Notes: generated from the sequence alone by a model not told the origin. A DNA stretch of 64,000 nt from Harmonia axyridis (GCF_914767665.1 NC_059503.1:27280001-27344000), one strand, 5' to 3'; counted from the stretch's first letter, positions 32,154 to 45,218 are shown. Numbers and translations: made by a program.

Positions 32154-34289
32154 GAAATGAAGTTAACAACACAAAACTCCCTGTAGCAATGTTCTTTCGT
32201 AAAAAATCAATTTCACTAACGGCGATTGAGCAGATTCAATATGTGTAGTGTGCGGCCACCTTTAACTTAACTCCGTAACATTTCCGAAGGCAGTTTTAAA
32301 ACCAGTTGGCAGAAACAGCTTCTCATGTCGTCTTCTTTAATGATCGGTTGTCATTAAGCTTTGTCAATTTTATCGTTTCTATTGGTTCTTGAACTGTCGT
32401 CTATTCGCGGAAAAGTTTGCTTTTTAGGTTCGAGACTTAAGGATCTCGCTATGTCCTGGATGGAATTCTTTTCTATTCATCACGAAAATCAACTGCGAAA
32501 CATCGAAATGAATGCAGACGTTAGAAGATGCTTGATCTAGAAATAGCATAACAGAAATCTATTGTTTGATTGTTCACGTTTGTCCGCAAAGAATACAAGA
32601 CTGATGAATCAGCCGAATAAAACAATAATTAACTCAACGTTATGATAAGAAACACAATGGATCATTTCTGCCGATGGTTTAATTGGCAAAAATGTATAGA
32701 TTTCAATGTAATAATTCAAGAGAAGCGTAGATATGAGGTAGGTGTTGAGATTCTGTTTTCTTCCTTCTCATTCTCTCCTAATTTGCGCTGTTCTCACTGC
32801 ATCAGCAAATACCTTGTTTCTTATGGTTATTGTATTATACCGATGTACAGGCTGCTTTCTGAGTTTACATTTCTGTCAGTGATGATACGGCAGAAAGCAG
32901 ACTATCTTAGTTTAAATTCCTGATCTTTTCAGTTCAACACAATATTGACAGAGATTTTCAACAAAATTTTTCTAGACTCGTTACTTCCTCACTTCTGTGA
33001 TATCATTGTTGACCGAATTTAGCTCATCAAAGGCTGTGTTTAGGTTCAGTGATAAAAAATGATACTATATTGCGGAAGTTGAAGGTTTTCACGGACAGAT
33101 TGTTTGTTTTTGTTTAAATTTCCATGGTCCATTAGATTCTTCTTCTGACGTTTCGTTCACTACTGCGGTAATAGTCTTCAGAGGATTCTTGGTGGGGATT
33201 TTTCCTATATGCATCGAGTTACAATCTGCGATCTAGGAAGCTCTGAAGATTTTACCGCACTAGTAAGGCGAGAAATTTTATATATGTGAAATAATCACTT
33301 GGAGAGTATCTTCATGTTTATCACCAGAATATCACCAGAAGAAGAGATAATTGAAAAATATCAAAAATTATTTATCTAATATTGACACAAACCGTTGGAG
33401 TTGAGATCTTGAGTATACATATAATATACATATGTATGAAATAAGAATCGGATCACATCATCAGAACTATAGAAAATTCAAGGAGAATATTGGAAAAAAC
33501 CTCATTTTCTTGTGGCAACAGATCAGACCGAGTTGAGGTTTTGAGACCGAGATGGTGTCCTCCCTGGAGTAACTGTACAAACACTCTTATCACTGGTACA
33601 GAAAGACTAGAGGAGTACGGAATGACTATAAAAAATTAATTTCTGTCTTTCTTCAGAAAGCTTTGAAATTCATGGAAATAATGAAAACATCATCAGAACC
33701 AAACTTATCGGCGGAATTCATTGGAACTTGGGATGTTATTGACACATGTCGAGGTCGAGTCAGAGAAATATTAATCATTTGAATATTGTACAATCGGACT
33801 CATTATTCGTCATTTTAAGTGTTCAGGTTGAGAATATCACTTGGTATTTCGAATTTAAATTTACTTTTCAGATTTACAAAAAAAAACATAAATTCATCTT
33901 CAATACGCGGTGTCACCCAAAGTTATCACATCTAACATTCTTTCATTATGAAAATTTGAAACTGGACATAGTTCGAAAAATTCAATTTATTCATGATGGA
34001 GATATCTCGTGAAAGTCGTGAATGAATATGAAGAGTGAAAATATTTTTGAAAACACAGTGTACGTCTAATAGATGATAAGAATTTGCTAATATAGGAAAC
34101 AATCGATAAGTGAAACAACAATAAAGAACAGAAGAGAGATATGGACAAAGACAAAATATGCATTTCTCGAAATATATTTTGTGGTCATTTTCTAAGCTGA
34201 AAACATGGTGACAATTTAAGTTAGTTATTATTCATTATTACTTATTGATTGTCATCTATATTGCTATAACATTTTGGATTTATAATAAT
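32154..34289. other. Intergenic DNA with a dispersed repeat
   Basis: No gene. The segment at about 33450-33545 repeats 225-330 (CATCAGAACTATAGAAAATT core). The open frames in this stretch show no family features. Confidence 0.4.
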
Positions 34290-35198
34290 GACAAATAGGG
34301 AATATGCTGATATTAGAGAGGTATAGAGAGGTATTGCCTATAGATTGCGATTAATAAGAAAGAACATGAAATCTTTGAAACATCTTCAAATCCTTTAAGA
34401 CGCATTGGTACAATCGCAACTCTCATATGGTATTATTGGATGGGGCGGTGTGTTGGATTGTCATAAAAAAGGCCTAGATGTTATTCAGAAGTGCATCCTG
34501 AAAATTATGTATGGAAAAAAATACACTTTTTCTAGTAAAGAGATCTACAAAATATCCGAAGCACTAGATGTGAGACAGATTTATGCTAGTAAAATAGCAG
34601 TAAACATTTACCTACTAAAAAAATACCTCTTGCACTGAAAGAACATAAATATTCGACTAGAACAGAAAGGGACAATTATGAAAGACCAAGAGCGGAAAAA
34701 AAGAATCGGACAAAGATGCTGAACATACATAGCCTCAAGACTGTATCCAAAAATAACAATAAATATAAGAGAAATAAGAAATTTGAAAAAGTTCAAAAAA
34801 GAAATGAAAAACTGGTTAATTGAAGAAGATAGAACAATTATAGACAATCTAATGAACTCTTCATGAATTGAGTTGGTAGTCTTTTCAAAAGAAATGAGAT
34901 GATAAAAAAAAATTCACAAGATGAGTCAAATTCCCGATTATGAAAAAAAAATCCTGATTATGAGTAAAATTTCCGATTATGAAAAAAATTTCCCAAATGA
35001 GACCAATTAGACAAATTTGATTGTGGAATAATGGTGGAAAGAACTGTATTTTATTTTTTTGATGTCGTTAGAATCATATTTTTATTTTATAGCTGTAAAC
35101 AGTTATTCTAGAGATAACTCACAGTTTATTTTTCTGAGTTCAATTTGAATGTAGTTATTGTATTTGAATAAACTCATTTATTATTATTATTATTACGT
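34290..35198 (+). pseudogene. Jockey/CR1-like LINE C-terminus and 3' UTR
   Basis: Frame 34405-34638 gives LVQSQLSYGIIGWGG, the thumb motif following the reverse transcriptase in Jockey/CR1-type LINEs, then QKCILKIMYGKK. After a frameshift the C-terminus continues (IASRLYPKITINIREIRNL and further) to a TGA at 34864-34866. A 3' UTR follows and ends in AATAAACTCATT plus (ATT)n at about 35180-35195. The 5' part with polymerase motifs is missing. A similar 3' end lies inverted at about 41050-41110. Confidence 0.8.
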
Positions 35199-36497
35199 TC
35201 GGATCTGATTTTCTCTTCCCTGTTCTATTTTTTGTGACCATCTGGTAAGTCATCACAATGTGAAAATTCTGAAATTCATCATTTTGATAATTGAGATACG
35301 TTTGAAAAACCTTTCAGTTCTCAAGGTGATATACAACAATTCATTATAAACTGCAATACGAAAAAATTGAAAGAATCGAATAAGCCATTTCCCCAAAGAA
35401 TCAAAACGAATCTTCACTGAAGAACATAGTGAGAAAGGTTGTAGGTATACGCCCTCAAGACTAGCTAACAATTTCCACAAAATCGACATCCACTCCTTTC
35501 GAACATTTCCCCCACCCTAATTTTATCTATCCTTTCGTATCGATAAAAGTAAGTAGAAGCGAAGCGTATTGTTTTCTTCCAAGGCCCTCTATCCAGTTCA
35601 CCGCGAGATCGCATCCTGCTCTTCTTAAGATCCGGGTGGGCGTGTTTCTAGCCGAATGTCAAAGGATCCGTCACAGCTTCTTCATTTTTTACATCCAAAC
35701 GAATCCAAATGTCAAACTTTCAAAGCAGGCTCCGATATTTCAACCAGTAGTGACAACGACAGAACCTTGAGAATGCGTTGCACTGATGGTCATTTTTCTC
35801 TAATGTTCTAGTTTTTAAGGTCTAGTTGTCTGAACAAGGAAAAGGAGAATAGCGAGATCACAAACGAGACAAGAAAAAATAATGACCAATAAAATATGAC
35901 CTTGGTCGATGCATCCCGTTTGGTAAGTATTATTTATTAAGTATACTCATGGATTCTTCATATCAACGTTGATTAAATATAGCGGTGGGAGGAGATATGT
36001 CCGGTTATGAATGAGGTTAAAAACAATTATTTTTTCCGTTTGATGATTTCTTGAATATCATCTAAAAAACTGATAATGGCGGAATAGGTAATAAGAAATG
36101 ATGTATGTGGATGGAAGTAGGCCCCTGAAATATGTACCTATATTAAATAAGCACGACGCGCGTATCAAATGTCAAACAGCATCCCAAAATCCTGGTTCAT
36201 CCAACAGTGCCTCAACAGAATCTTACCGAAATTCATCCAACTCAAATTGTCTAAGGATAACATCTAATCAATTAGAGCGTTAGAAAAATGTAGTGACTCA
36301 AAAATGAGACTAGAAAATGGTTCAGTTTCCATGATAACTTATCCATACCTTCATATAAAGGTACCACATTTTGAACTATTTTATCAACTCCAATCGGTTG
36401 AATTTGATCTATAAAATGATAAAACCAAATAACCTATCTCCATCACAAATCACAAGAAATATGTTTTTCTATCTGAAAACCTAGAAAATCTAATATT
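35199..36497. other. Intergenic DNA, partly CpG-rich
   Basis: No gene was recognised. Bases about 35560-35720 are CpG-richer and contain GGGTGGGCGTG at 35634-35644, a KLF-type binding word. The rest is AT-rich. Confidence 0.35.
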
Positions 36498-37302
36498 CAG
36501 AGTGTTTCCAAATTGGATGTGAACCTTGGAAGACCTGTTAGTGTGACCATTTGCTTTTGTTTGAGCTATGTTTAGTAATAACCAAAAATCAACAGTTTAC
36601 GAGATATTTGAGTTCTTTTTTTTTTATTTTTTAAATATTTCTCATCTTACTTCATTTTTCGTCAATTTTCTCTACGTTGAACAAATTTGATTATAATTTT
36701 GGATTATTTTCGTGGCCAGCGAGAAGTCTGGATCTTACATCGTTAAAATAGACGAAGCAGTAAGAAGATTGATAGTAAATTCCAGGAGGATATTTAATTA
36801 ATTATTTTCTTTTTTCTGCTTCTTTCTTCTCTCAAATCAAAATCTGCTGAAACAAAACTAGTGCCTTCATTCTAACGAAAACTTTTTTAGGAAATAAATA
36901 TGAAATTTGGCAAATTTTTGAAATAATTTTGTCATACATAAATTGTGGAATTCGAAAGTTGCAGACAGAATGATATTAAAAATTAATTAATTCTTTCTTC
37001 ATGTGCCAAGTCTCAAATCATACTACATAATTCTTATTCAACATCTAATACAGCATAGTTTTGCTTTTTTCATACATATCATATCCTTTTCTAATGAAAA
37101 TAATCAAGAATTCGAATAAAACTTGGTCAACGTAGAAAAAATTGACAGAAAATGATGTAAGGTGAAAATTAAAAAAAAAACAAGAACTCAAATATCACGG
37201 AAACTGTATATTTTCGGTAATCAATAAATATGGCTCATTCGACAGCAAATGAGTGATACTAACATCTCCCTTAAGGTCCACGTCTAATTTGGAAACACCC
37301 TG
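36498..37302. mobile_element. Tc1/mariner-type MITE (family C), internally deleted
   Basis: TIRs start CAGRGTGTTTCCAAATT; the right end is followed by TA, the left flank reads TT, probably a mutated TA. Inside, CCAGCGAGAAGTCTGGATCT at about 36717 is the relic of the transposase RSPDLTP motif seen intact at 23029. Most of the C-terminal coding sequence is deleted. The total of 805 bp is non-autonomous. Confidence 0.87.
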
Positions 37303-37925
37303 TATAAACAAAAAAAACACAATTTCAAATAGCAATTTTCATGGCCGACTTATAAATTACTCAAATACCTTCTACTCCCTAAATACCTATAAAAATTATC
37401 AACATTTTAGTTTGCCAAACAGAATTAGCACTAGACTCAAACTTCATCAGAAAAAGTAAGAAACTATTCCAGAATAGAATTATGTTCTATAAGAATAAAA
37501 AAATTATAAAGCAAGATCGATACTCGAATCAATTCTGACTGAAATAAAAATTTAATGAAGAATAAAGTCATTGAAGAAAATATCTATTGTTACTCTATCC
37601 AGAGAAAATTATGACATGAAAATAAATGATTTCTGAAAAAAATAACCTTCATAAAACCAAAAAAGTCCACTGTACCAGTTTGATAAATGAGTGAAAGAAA
37701 ACAAAGTGATTTTTTCTTATTTCATTTAATTTGGAAAACCACATTTTTCCGGGAACCTACATTTATTTTACAAATGAAACAACTACCTAGTATACTTTCA
37801 GACTTTATATTTGATTGCTTCTTCAAATACAATAATGAAATAAATTGCCTGTGTAAATCCAGTTAATTATGACAATTATGGATTTTTATGAGGGATTGGG
37901 CGAGTTATAAATTTTCAAATTGGCC
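37303..37925. other. AT-rich intergenic DNA
   Basis: Nothing gene-like or repeat-like was recognised. Confidence 0.4.
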
Positions 37926-38340
37926 TTGTTTATTTGACTCTCTTGAAACCTATATTAAGCGATTGTTGTAGCTATACAGGTAAAAATATTACAGATGCAA
38001 TCTTAGCTATTGACCTACGGCCTCTTGCTTACGGTAAAAGATGCTCTTCGTATTCGAGAGTTTTTCTGCAATATACCCATCTTCTTACGGTGGTTGTTGA
38101 GCCGGACGAGCGGGAAAGTCTGCTTTACGTAACCCCTGCCGACCTTGGCGATTGCGTCAAGCGCGTTTCGAAAGATAATAGAGATCGGAGTGAAATCTGA
38201 GCGGCCGCAAACAGAGCTATTCTCGAGCTGGCCACTAACGAGGAAGCATTAGCTAATTATCTTAAGTGGTTAATGGATTAATAATTTCGAGTAATAAGTA
38301 GACAAATCGAGTGTGACGGAAAAAACTGACGGAGCGCTTT
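37926..38340. other. CpG-rich putative conserved non-coding block
   Basis: CpG-rich and without transposon signatures. An 88-codon open frame (37934-38200, +) shows no protein family; I read it as incidental. TTAATGGATTAATAA near 38270 holds clustered homeodomain-type cores. Enhancer role is inferred only. Confidence 0.3.
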
Positions 38341-39592
38341 CGAACTGGGGGAATTACCAATAGACTTGCACGATTCTGTTTTAGAATATAACGAAAAAAA
38401 AAACGTAAGATGTGTTCACAAGTCTTGAAATAAAGATGTCTACCTAATTCAAGTTTTTTTTCAAGTAAACAACTCTTATTAAGAACTAAATAATTGTTAA
38501 TGTTAGATCATCTAATGGGACATAGCCCATCATCCAAATCTATAATAAATATCTTCATTATAAGCAAGTTTTTGATATATTAATACTTTGGAAGAGAATG
38601 GTATCTGAACCAGAGTAGAGGTATGGGCGGAACACCATATGATATTTTCAAAAATGAAGAAATCTGTTACAATTACTTTAGATGGGAATTATTCTATTTC
38701 CAATTTTTAATTATATAACAATTGGTTCGCTACACATAGGCCTCCTCAGATTTTATATTTTGTACAACTAAAAAAGTTAACTACTATGTAGCAAACAATT
38801 AATTGTTATTTATATAATTGTATAAATTGAATTATGAAAGTGGATATAAAATAACTGTCATTTAATTTCAATTTGAATAATTTCCATAGAGTGAAGATCA
38901 AGTAATTCTAATGATTGAAGTAAGTACTGAAGTGAAGTCAGCAGCTTTTGAGCTCTCGTTCATTTAAGAACCAATTTCGCCCGTGTCTTTCATGTCGATT
39001 TCTTCCATCGATTGAAGAAATCTATCTCGAAGACGTAAAAGTTTTGGAAACAGAAAAAGTCAGTGATAGTAATTTCATTATTATTCGCTCGAAATGAAGT
39101 GAAACAATGCTTTATTGTGATGGATTTTCACAAATCTGAATTTTTTCGACACATTTGCTCTCTAAATTTCCTCCTAGACAGAAATTATATTTTTAATTTA
39201 TATAAAGAAACTCGAGTGCACAACATCCTGATAAAATCGAAAAAACTGTCAACATCACTTTCACTTTTGAACAACTCTGACTATACTAGCTTTTTTTATT
39301 TCGGCACAGTTGAAGGCGCGTTTTGATGAGAGTACATGAAATGACAGTTGATTCACATGACAGTTGATCTCGAACTGTGAGTGAATAGAGAGCTACTATC
39401 CTCTATATTCACTCACTCCTACCTAATTGAGATCAAAATTAATTTCTATAATCCTTTTGAGCTGACTTCTTCATTTTATCAAAATATAGTTATTTATATT
39501 TCAAGTGCAGTTCAAAATTCGAAAACGAGCCATGAAGTGGCGAGTTTTTGAATGAACGTGTGTTAGAATGAGCCTTCTGTATTATACATTAT
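38341..39592. other. AT-rich DNA with a small hairpin
   Basis: No gene. At about 39337-39367 ATGACAGTTGAT is repeated directly, and at about 39378-39409 GTGAGTGAATAGAG pairs with CTCTATATTCACTCAC across a short loop. Confidence 0.4.
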
Positions 39593-40116
39593 TTTCTCTA
39601 ATTCTGTGGTTATTCCGTTCATTCTTCCACATCTTGTAGAACAAAATCGTGCGAGAATATATCAGAAACGCACAGTTTTCATGGTTATATTTTATTATTC
39701 TATGTTGGCACTCCGAACTTTCCGCTACGGCTTTATCTGTCAATTCATCAAATTGCCTTAAAGAAATCAGTTCTGCCAACCAACATTTTTCAATGCAAAA
39801 ATCACTAAATTATATTTATGGAAATATTTCATTAATTTCAATGAAAATGCAATGAATTAGAGAAATTATTTTCTCTAATTCATTCGGTATTTTTATAAAT
39901 ATCGCTTAGTAATTCTTGCATTGAAAATGTGGGTTGGCAGGTTTTCTGTATCACGAATTTGACAGATAATAGCTAAATCCGTGGCAGCAGGGTTTCGAGT
40001 ATCAACAAATATTAATAAAACATAACCATGAATTCTTGCGTATTCAAGATATTTTCACACGATTTTGTTCTACAAGGTGTGGCAGAATCAACAGATTAGC
40101 TACAGAATTAGAGAAA
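39593..40116. mobile_element. Large foldback element, about 524 bp
   Basis: The outer ends TTTCTCTAATTCTG and its complement (ending at 40116) open two diverged arms of about 250 bp each. Matching blocks include CTTGTAGAACAAAATCGTG / CACGATTTTGTTCTACAAG, CATGGTTAT / ATAACCATG and GCCAACC / GGTTGGC. The centre (about 39854-39882) is itself a palindrome built from AATTAGAGAAA and TTTCTCTAATT. No coding sequence and no clear target duplication are visible. Confidence 0.83.
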
Positions 40117-40434
40117 TGAATATCGATTATTCAGATATTATTATAATTATTGGATGAAAAAATATTGATTTATTGGAGATATAGGTATTAGTATCTGATA
40201 ACATTGGACGAATTAATGATATTTGTAATATTTGTTTATCAGTTGTTCTTAATGAGTACTTACATATATTCATATTCATATTCAATATCTATTATTTCTA
40301 CGAAATTAGGTGTTTTCTCGGCTTAACCCTTTCAGTCATGGCGTACACTTACACTACAGTGTACACATATTTCCATTGATTTTCGTTGAGTCCCCTTTTC
40401 TTCTCTAGCTCGTGTTTATTGTTTATACTGCAGT

Positions 40435-40436
<2 letters not shown>

Positions 40437-40486
<50 letters not shown>
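40437..40486. repeat. (TA)n microsatellite
   Basis: About 23 uninterrupted TA units. Confidence 0.97.
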
Positions 40487-40487
<1 letters not shown>

Positions 40488-40639
40488 TATTATTTTCGGA
40501 CCAAATCTTTATATGATGTGAGTGAAAGTTAGAGATCCTATTTTCATTTCTTCCCTTTATTCCTTTCTAACCAGAAAAGGTTCAAAAATTTGGGACAGGA
40601 TACGACATTCTCTTAAAACATATCAAGAAAGGAGTGAGT

Positions 40640-41040
40640 TTAGATTTTAAACATTGCAATACATTTATTAAAAGTGTAATTTCCAGTTAATTTTCTATAA
40701 CGATTCGGAGGAAATATGAGTGCAAAACATAGAATCGGTGCAACGCAGCTGGTAGCGGAGATTGGGACGCTCGGACGAAGAAGAAGAAATGGAAGAGAAC
40801 GCCAACCTTGATCAACGACGGACGAGGTGAATAATGGGCATCCTTGTCCCGGAACGTGGGAAATTAGAGTAAACTGGCGCGCTCTGTGAGAATCTCCAAA
40901 CAACGTGCCTAAAGGGGTATGACGAAATGGAGCGGCGAGCGAGCTGTACGATTTCGAAACGCAAATAATTTGCATCTCTGTGGCCTACCGATTGAAACCA
41001 TAGAACATTGTTGATTAAGTAGAGACGGGAAAATCGTTTT
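40640..41040. other. CpG-rich unclassified segment
   Basis: GC-richer than its neighbourhood, with a 111-codon open minus-strand frame (40640-40975) that matches no family I know. It may be conserved non-coding DNA or old repeat sequence. Confidence 0.3.
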
Positions 41041-41047
41041 TACCCAT

Positions 41048-41112
41048 AGATAATAATAATAATAGTTTATTAAACATAAACATTGATCGCAGAGGCAAGA
41101 GCCTGTACGCGA
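41048..41112 (-). repeat. LINE 3' end with (TTA)n tail, inverted
   Basis: Read on the minus strand it ends AATAAACTATTATTATTATTA, like the LINE tail at 35168-35195. Only the 3' end is present. Confidence 0.55.
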
Positions 41113-42345
41113 TTAATAATTTACAATTTTCAAAGATAAAGTGCATATTTGATGAGTTGATGAATATAATCAATATTGTTCCACCATAGCTTCTGTAAAG
41201 GTTCTATAGAATACATAACAAGTTTTCACCCATTTGATAATACTTCACCCAATAAGCCCCAAGCCTAACCTTCAAAAAACACACTATAAAAAACATCAAT
41301 ATAGTCACCTTCAAGAGTGAAATTTGTGAAGCACTAGGTATAGTGATAGAGAGAATTGTCGATTTGATAGTTGTCAATTGATTGAGAAAAAAGATGTCGA
41401 AATCAAAGAATTCCTAAAAGAGATCACAGCTGGAATCGGCAACTGGAACCCTGGGAGTGGCTCCATTGCTTCCACACAATTACAATGAAAAATTTAGAAA
41501 TACGAGTAATAGAATCATTCAAGAGCATTTCATTTCATTTCAATCAGCAAATAGCAGAACTCAAAACTGCTTTGGTTGTATTATGAAGAAATAACAATTG
41601 ATTTAGTTGAGAATAGACAAGTGATTCCTTCCAATGATGAAATATGAATTACAAGACATTCCACGATCAGATAGAATGGATAAAAATATCCGTTTATCAA
41701 GAGGAATACCTGGCCCAGAAAAGTTGTCTGATAATTTAACATTAGAACAATTTAAAGATTGGCGACAGACAATTTTCAAATGTTCAGTTAGGAACTTTTA
41801 GGAATGTTAGAAACTGAAAAGGGTGATAAAATGTTAGATGCTGAAAAGGCGTGATATGATGCATTAGATTTCTTCCACTATATAATTATTATCCTAACAA
41901 AATTTCTGCTTATACACGAGCCTTCATGTAGGTAACTATAAGTTCATCATGGGATTCAACCTTTAGCGCGCGAGGTAGATACGTGGGTCCTTGGACCTGC
42001 TTTGAATCTTAGTCAAATGATATTATCGCGGATCAAATTACAATTATAAATACAACACCGCAGCATCTTTGGAGGGCATGTCGCTCTTCCTCCGGTATAA
42101 GAGAAAGAAATTACGACACACCACGTTGGCGAAAACATACTCAACCAATTTATGGGTCGTTGTAGTGTCTAGAATCAATAAATGGTAAGGTCCTTGGTCA
42201 TCCAGACAGAAAAATATAGGAGCACCATAAATTGCAAATAGTGTCCTAGAGATTGCTATGAAATATTTTCTCCAAGATGTCATCTGCGAGGACTGAAAGA
42301 CCCAAAAAGCTATTTTCCTGATACCAATGCAAACTCTCACCTTCA
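41113..42345. other. Intergenic DNA with a short protein-like fragment
   Basis: At about 41640-41805 (+) a frame reads LQDIPRSDRMDKNIRLSRGI and continues to a stop. The composition looks real but the family is not recognised. Nothing else gene-like was seen. Confidence 0.3.
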
Positions 42346-43232
42346 AATGGACTAGTTTAGTGATGTTGATAATACTATATTTGACACGATAGAATTAAAA
42401 TAAAGAGCAAAACTGATAAATCAGTGAAAACATTTTGAAAATCCATCAATAAATGACTGAGAAATGGATTATTTAAATTTACGTATTTTAGCGCGGAACG
42501 TCTTTGGTCTGTGACGTCACGGCTCTTGCCTGTGATCGCTACACCATAAATTACGTTTAAATACTTAGCCGCGCCAAGGCTCTCGCGCCGTTTGTAGTTG
42601 TACAGTGTAGTTTTAACTCGAGTTTTGTTTTTATGTCACCATAATGGAAGAAGGCTTCGTGAAAGGACAAAGTGACAATTTGCCTAAAATAGATATATTC
42701 GCAGTGATGGAGTTTTTTTCTTCAAATCCATCTTATGTCAGTGCAGAAATAAAAGGAGTTGAACTTTTCAAGTAAGTATCTACTTTTGAGTTTTCTTCAT
42801 CATGGTTCAACTTATATCGATGATTTATTTAAAAAACGTTTCATAAACAGTTTGTAGTTGAGTACTGGTTGTTGAAGTCTATCAATGGCAAAACATATTT
42901 TTGTGAGGAGTAAAAAGTAAAAAGAGAAAAAAGTAATTTATATGTATGTATATAGTAAGTTATTTCAGCCATCGTGAACGAACAAAACACGACACGAACG
43001 GCACAAGTGATTTTACACCAATGAATTCGTAAGCACTCTGCGAATACCAGTCGTCTAGTGTGTGACGTCACGACACTTACACTTACTATGAAATTATTCT
43101 TCCAAGCGCAATTTCAAAGTCCCATAACTTTTTCATTTCTAGAGATATTTCAATGATTCTTCCACATTTTCGTTTCATTTTACTTAATTTTTGAGAATTA
43201 ATCCTTAACAAAAAAATGAAAACTAGTCCATT
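42346..43232 (+). mobile_element. Element carrying exon 1 of a SWIM/YqaJ-type gene, copy 1
   Basis: Bounded by AATGGACTAGTTT and its reverse complement (13 bp TIR). Exon 42644-42771 starts MEEGFVKGQSDNLPKIDIF, continues VMEFFSSNPSYVSAEIKGV and ends at a consensus donor GTAAGT. From memory this N-terminus is the start of a multicopy arthropod protein family with a SWIM zinc finger and a YqaJ-type nuclease domain; downstream exons are not in this element. TGACGTCA palindromes (CRE-type) lie near both ends at 42512-42519 and 43063-43070. No target duplication could be defined. The copy at 49258-50158 is nearly identical. Confidence 0.75.
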
Positions 43233-43379
43233 CTTTAAATTCAGAGGAGCTAAAGTAGTGGAGAATAATGAGGTATTAAAAGGCGAACTTGTCGAAACCC
43301 CATCATTTAATATGAAATATTAATTGATCTGTAAATGGTCCTGAGGCACTACTCAGACCGATAAGTTGAGATCGGGTGG
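43233..43379. other. Spacer after the exon-1 element
   Basis: No feature recognised. Confidence 0.3.
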
Positions 43380-43720
43380 ATTCTGGAGGTGTTGAGAAAA
43401 CACTCGAGATAGTTTCACACCGAACAAGATCGATCTTATCGCGTTCGGTAGTATCGACAAATCAGGCCTTCATAAATTATTGCCGTCGATTATAATCGAA
43501 TTATTCGATCGATAAATGATCGCAAGAGCTTCCCACAGATTATTACAGGTGGTGATCTGCGTTTCGAGCCTCTTATTCGAGTATCGCTGTCACTTAATGA
43601 AATGCGGTAGCGGTTTCTGTCATAAATTGTTTAGAGATCGAAATGAATTAATGCTTTAAGAGCATTCGGTTATTCTTTTATATGTCGATGATTCGAACAT
43701 TTTCCGGACCATAACATCGG
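43380..43720. other. CpG-rich putative conserved non-coding block
   Basis: Dense in CGAT, TTATCG and ATTA words, free of transposon motifs and without coding potential. It resembles deeply conserved insect regulatory DNA in texture. Conservation cannot be tested from this window. Confidence 0.35.
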
Positions 43721-45218
43721 TCGAAGATTGTCTCGAAATCGATGAGGATCTCGTTAGATTCTTGAAGCACTCCTCACATGGAAAACTGAAGCTGAAAACA
43801 TTCTAGTGAGGAAGTCGGTCACTATTGACTTGTGTACTAAGTTATAAATGAAGGGAAAAACTGAAGAGTAAATAAAACTAGCCTATGTTTCTGCCCACAA
43901 GTGGAAGCATTTTAAATAATAAAAATCAATTTGGAGCTATGGAGAAACTCTCAATTTGGCAGAAAGCTAGCTGGTAAAACATAAAATGCCTAAGAACCCT
44001 GTTATGTTCACTGATCAGATTTTGGTTTGAACTTTTTGAAATAGACCACATGTTGCTTTGGCTAGAACTTCTGTAAGGTAGAAGTTTTCAGAATTCGAAG
44101 TCTCGCTGTCAAATGAGATGTCAAGTGTCAGTATTTTCAAATTTTGATTCTTCGAAAGGATGTATGCCCTTCTGGAAATTTAGTGATCTCCCAAAATTAA
44201 GTAGGGATAAATCTCCCGTTTTGTCCCAGGTAGAAATGATACACCAGGATCTTTATGAAACTTGAATAGGAAAGCATCATAAATGGTAAAGTCAAAACAA
44301 AAAGGAATTTGTTCAGAACTGTTTGAAACAAAGACTTTTTAAGAAGTTCTGAACACTTCTGAATAATGTATAGGTACACTCAAAATTAGGGCAGAATCAC
44401 AAAAAAAATTCAGAAAAAGAAATTAAATTAGATGAATTTGAAGATATTTTCCAAGAAGAAACCAAAATTCAAGTATAATAAGTAGCGAAAAAAAAATTAA
44501 CATTTCAATGACAATAGAAGCGACCTAAATGCAGTTTCGAGTATAGATGTATCTGAAAAATTTCAAGCTTTGTGCGAACTAACATGTTGTTTGAACCACC
44601 AGAACCACCATCTATATAAAATAAACGACAACGATGACACTTATAATAAACCACTTCTCATATAATAAATAAAATAGTTCTGAAGTCTCCAATAGGTGAA
44701 TGAATGTGTGCTCATAAGCTGTTGAGATATTTTGAGATTTTTTTTTAACTTCGCATATTATTTCCCTCATTACAGATGTTTGTAACGTGAGTTTTCGTGG
44801 TGATGCTTATACAAATGATATAATCATTAATATTTGAACACTTTCGAGTAGAGAGTGGTCATAACAACTGAAAGAATTCATTCGGAAAATATTCTATCAA
44901 ATTGACCCGAATGGTAATTTAATTAGTCACAAAGATTCCACTGAAATCAAAAGAGAAAGGTATCATCCTCTTCATCGGGGAACGCATAGGAATCTTCGGT
45001 AACATTACGGTAATTGAAGCTTTCAAAACACTGTTAATAAGTTTTCAAATAAGCCCCATAGCCTCAAGAGTTAATAACACAAATGAGTTGAGAGTGTCGG
45101 TATTCGTGAACTTTGACCCCAGAAGGCATTCTTTCATTATATGTTAGGAACCTCATGACTCATCTGGCATGTAGCATGGACACGAAACGATCTCCCCAGT
45201 AACGAAAAGGAACTGATC
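43721..45218. other. AT-rich intergenic DNA
   Basis: No gene, RNA or repeat boundary was recognised. Confidence 0.4.

Noticed and set aside
40640..40975. 111-codon minus-strand open frame as a gene
   Set aside because: Composition is arbitrary (Ser/Pro/Arg from CpG-rich DNA) and no motif is visible.
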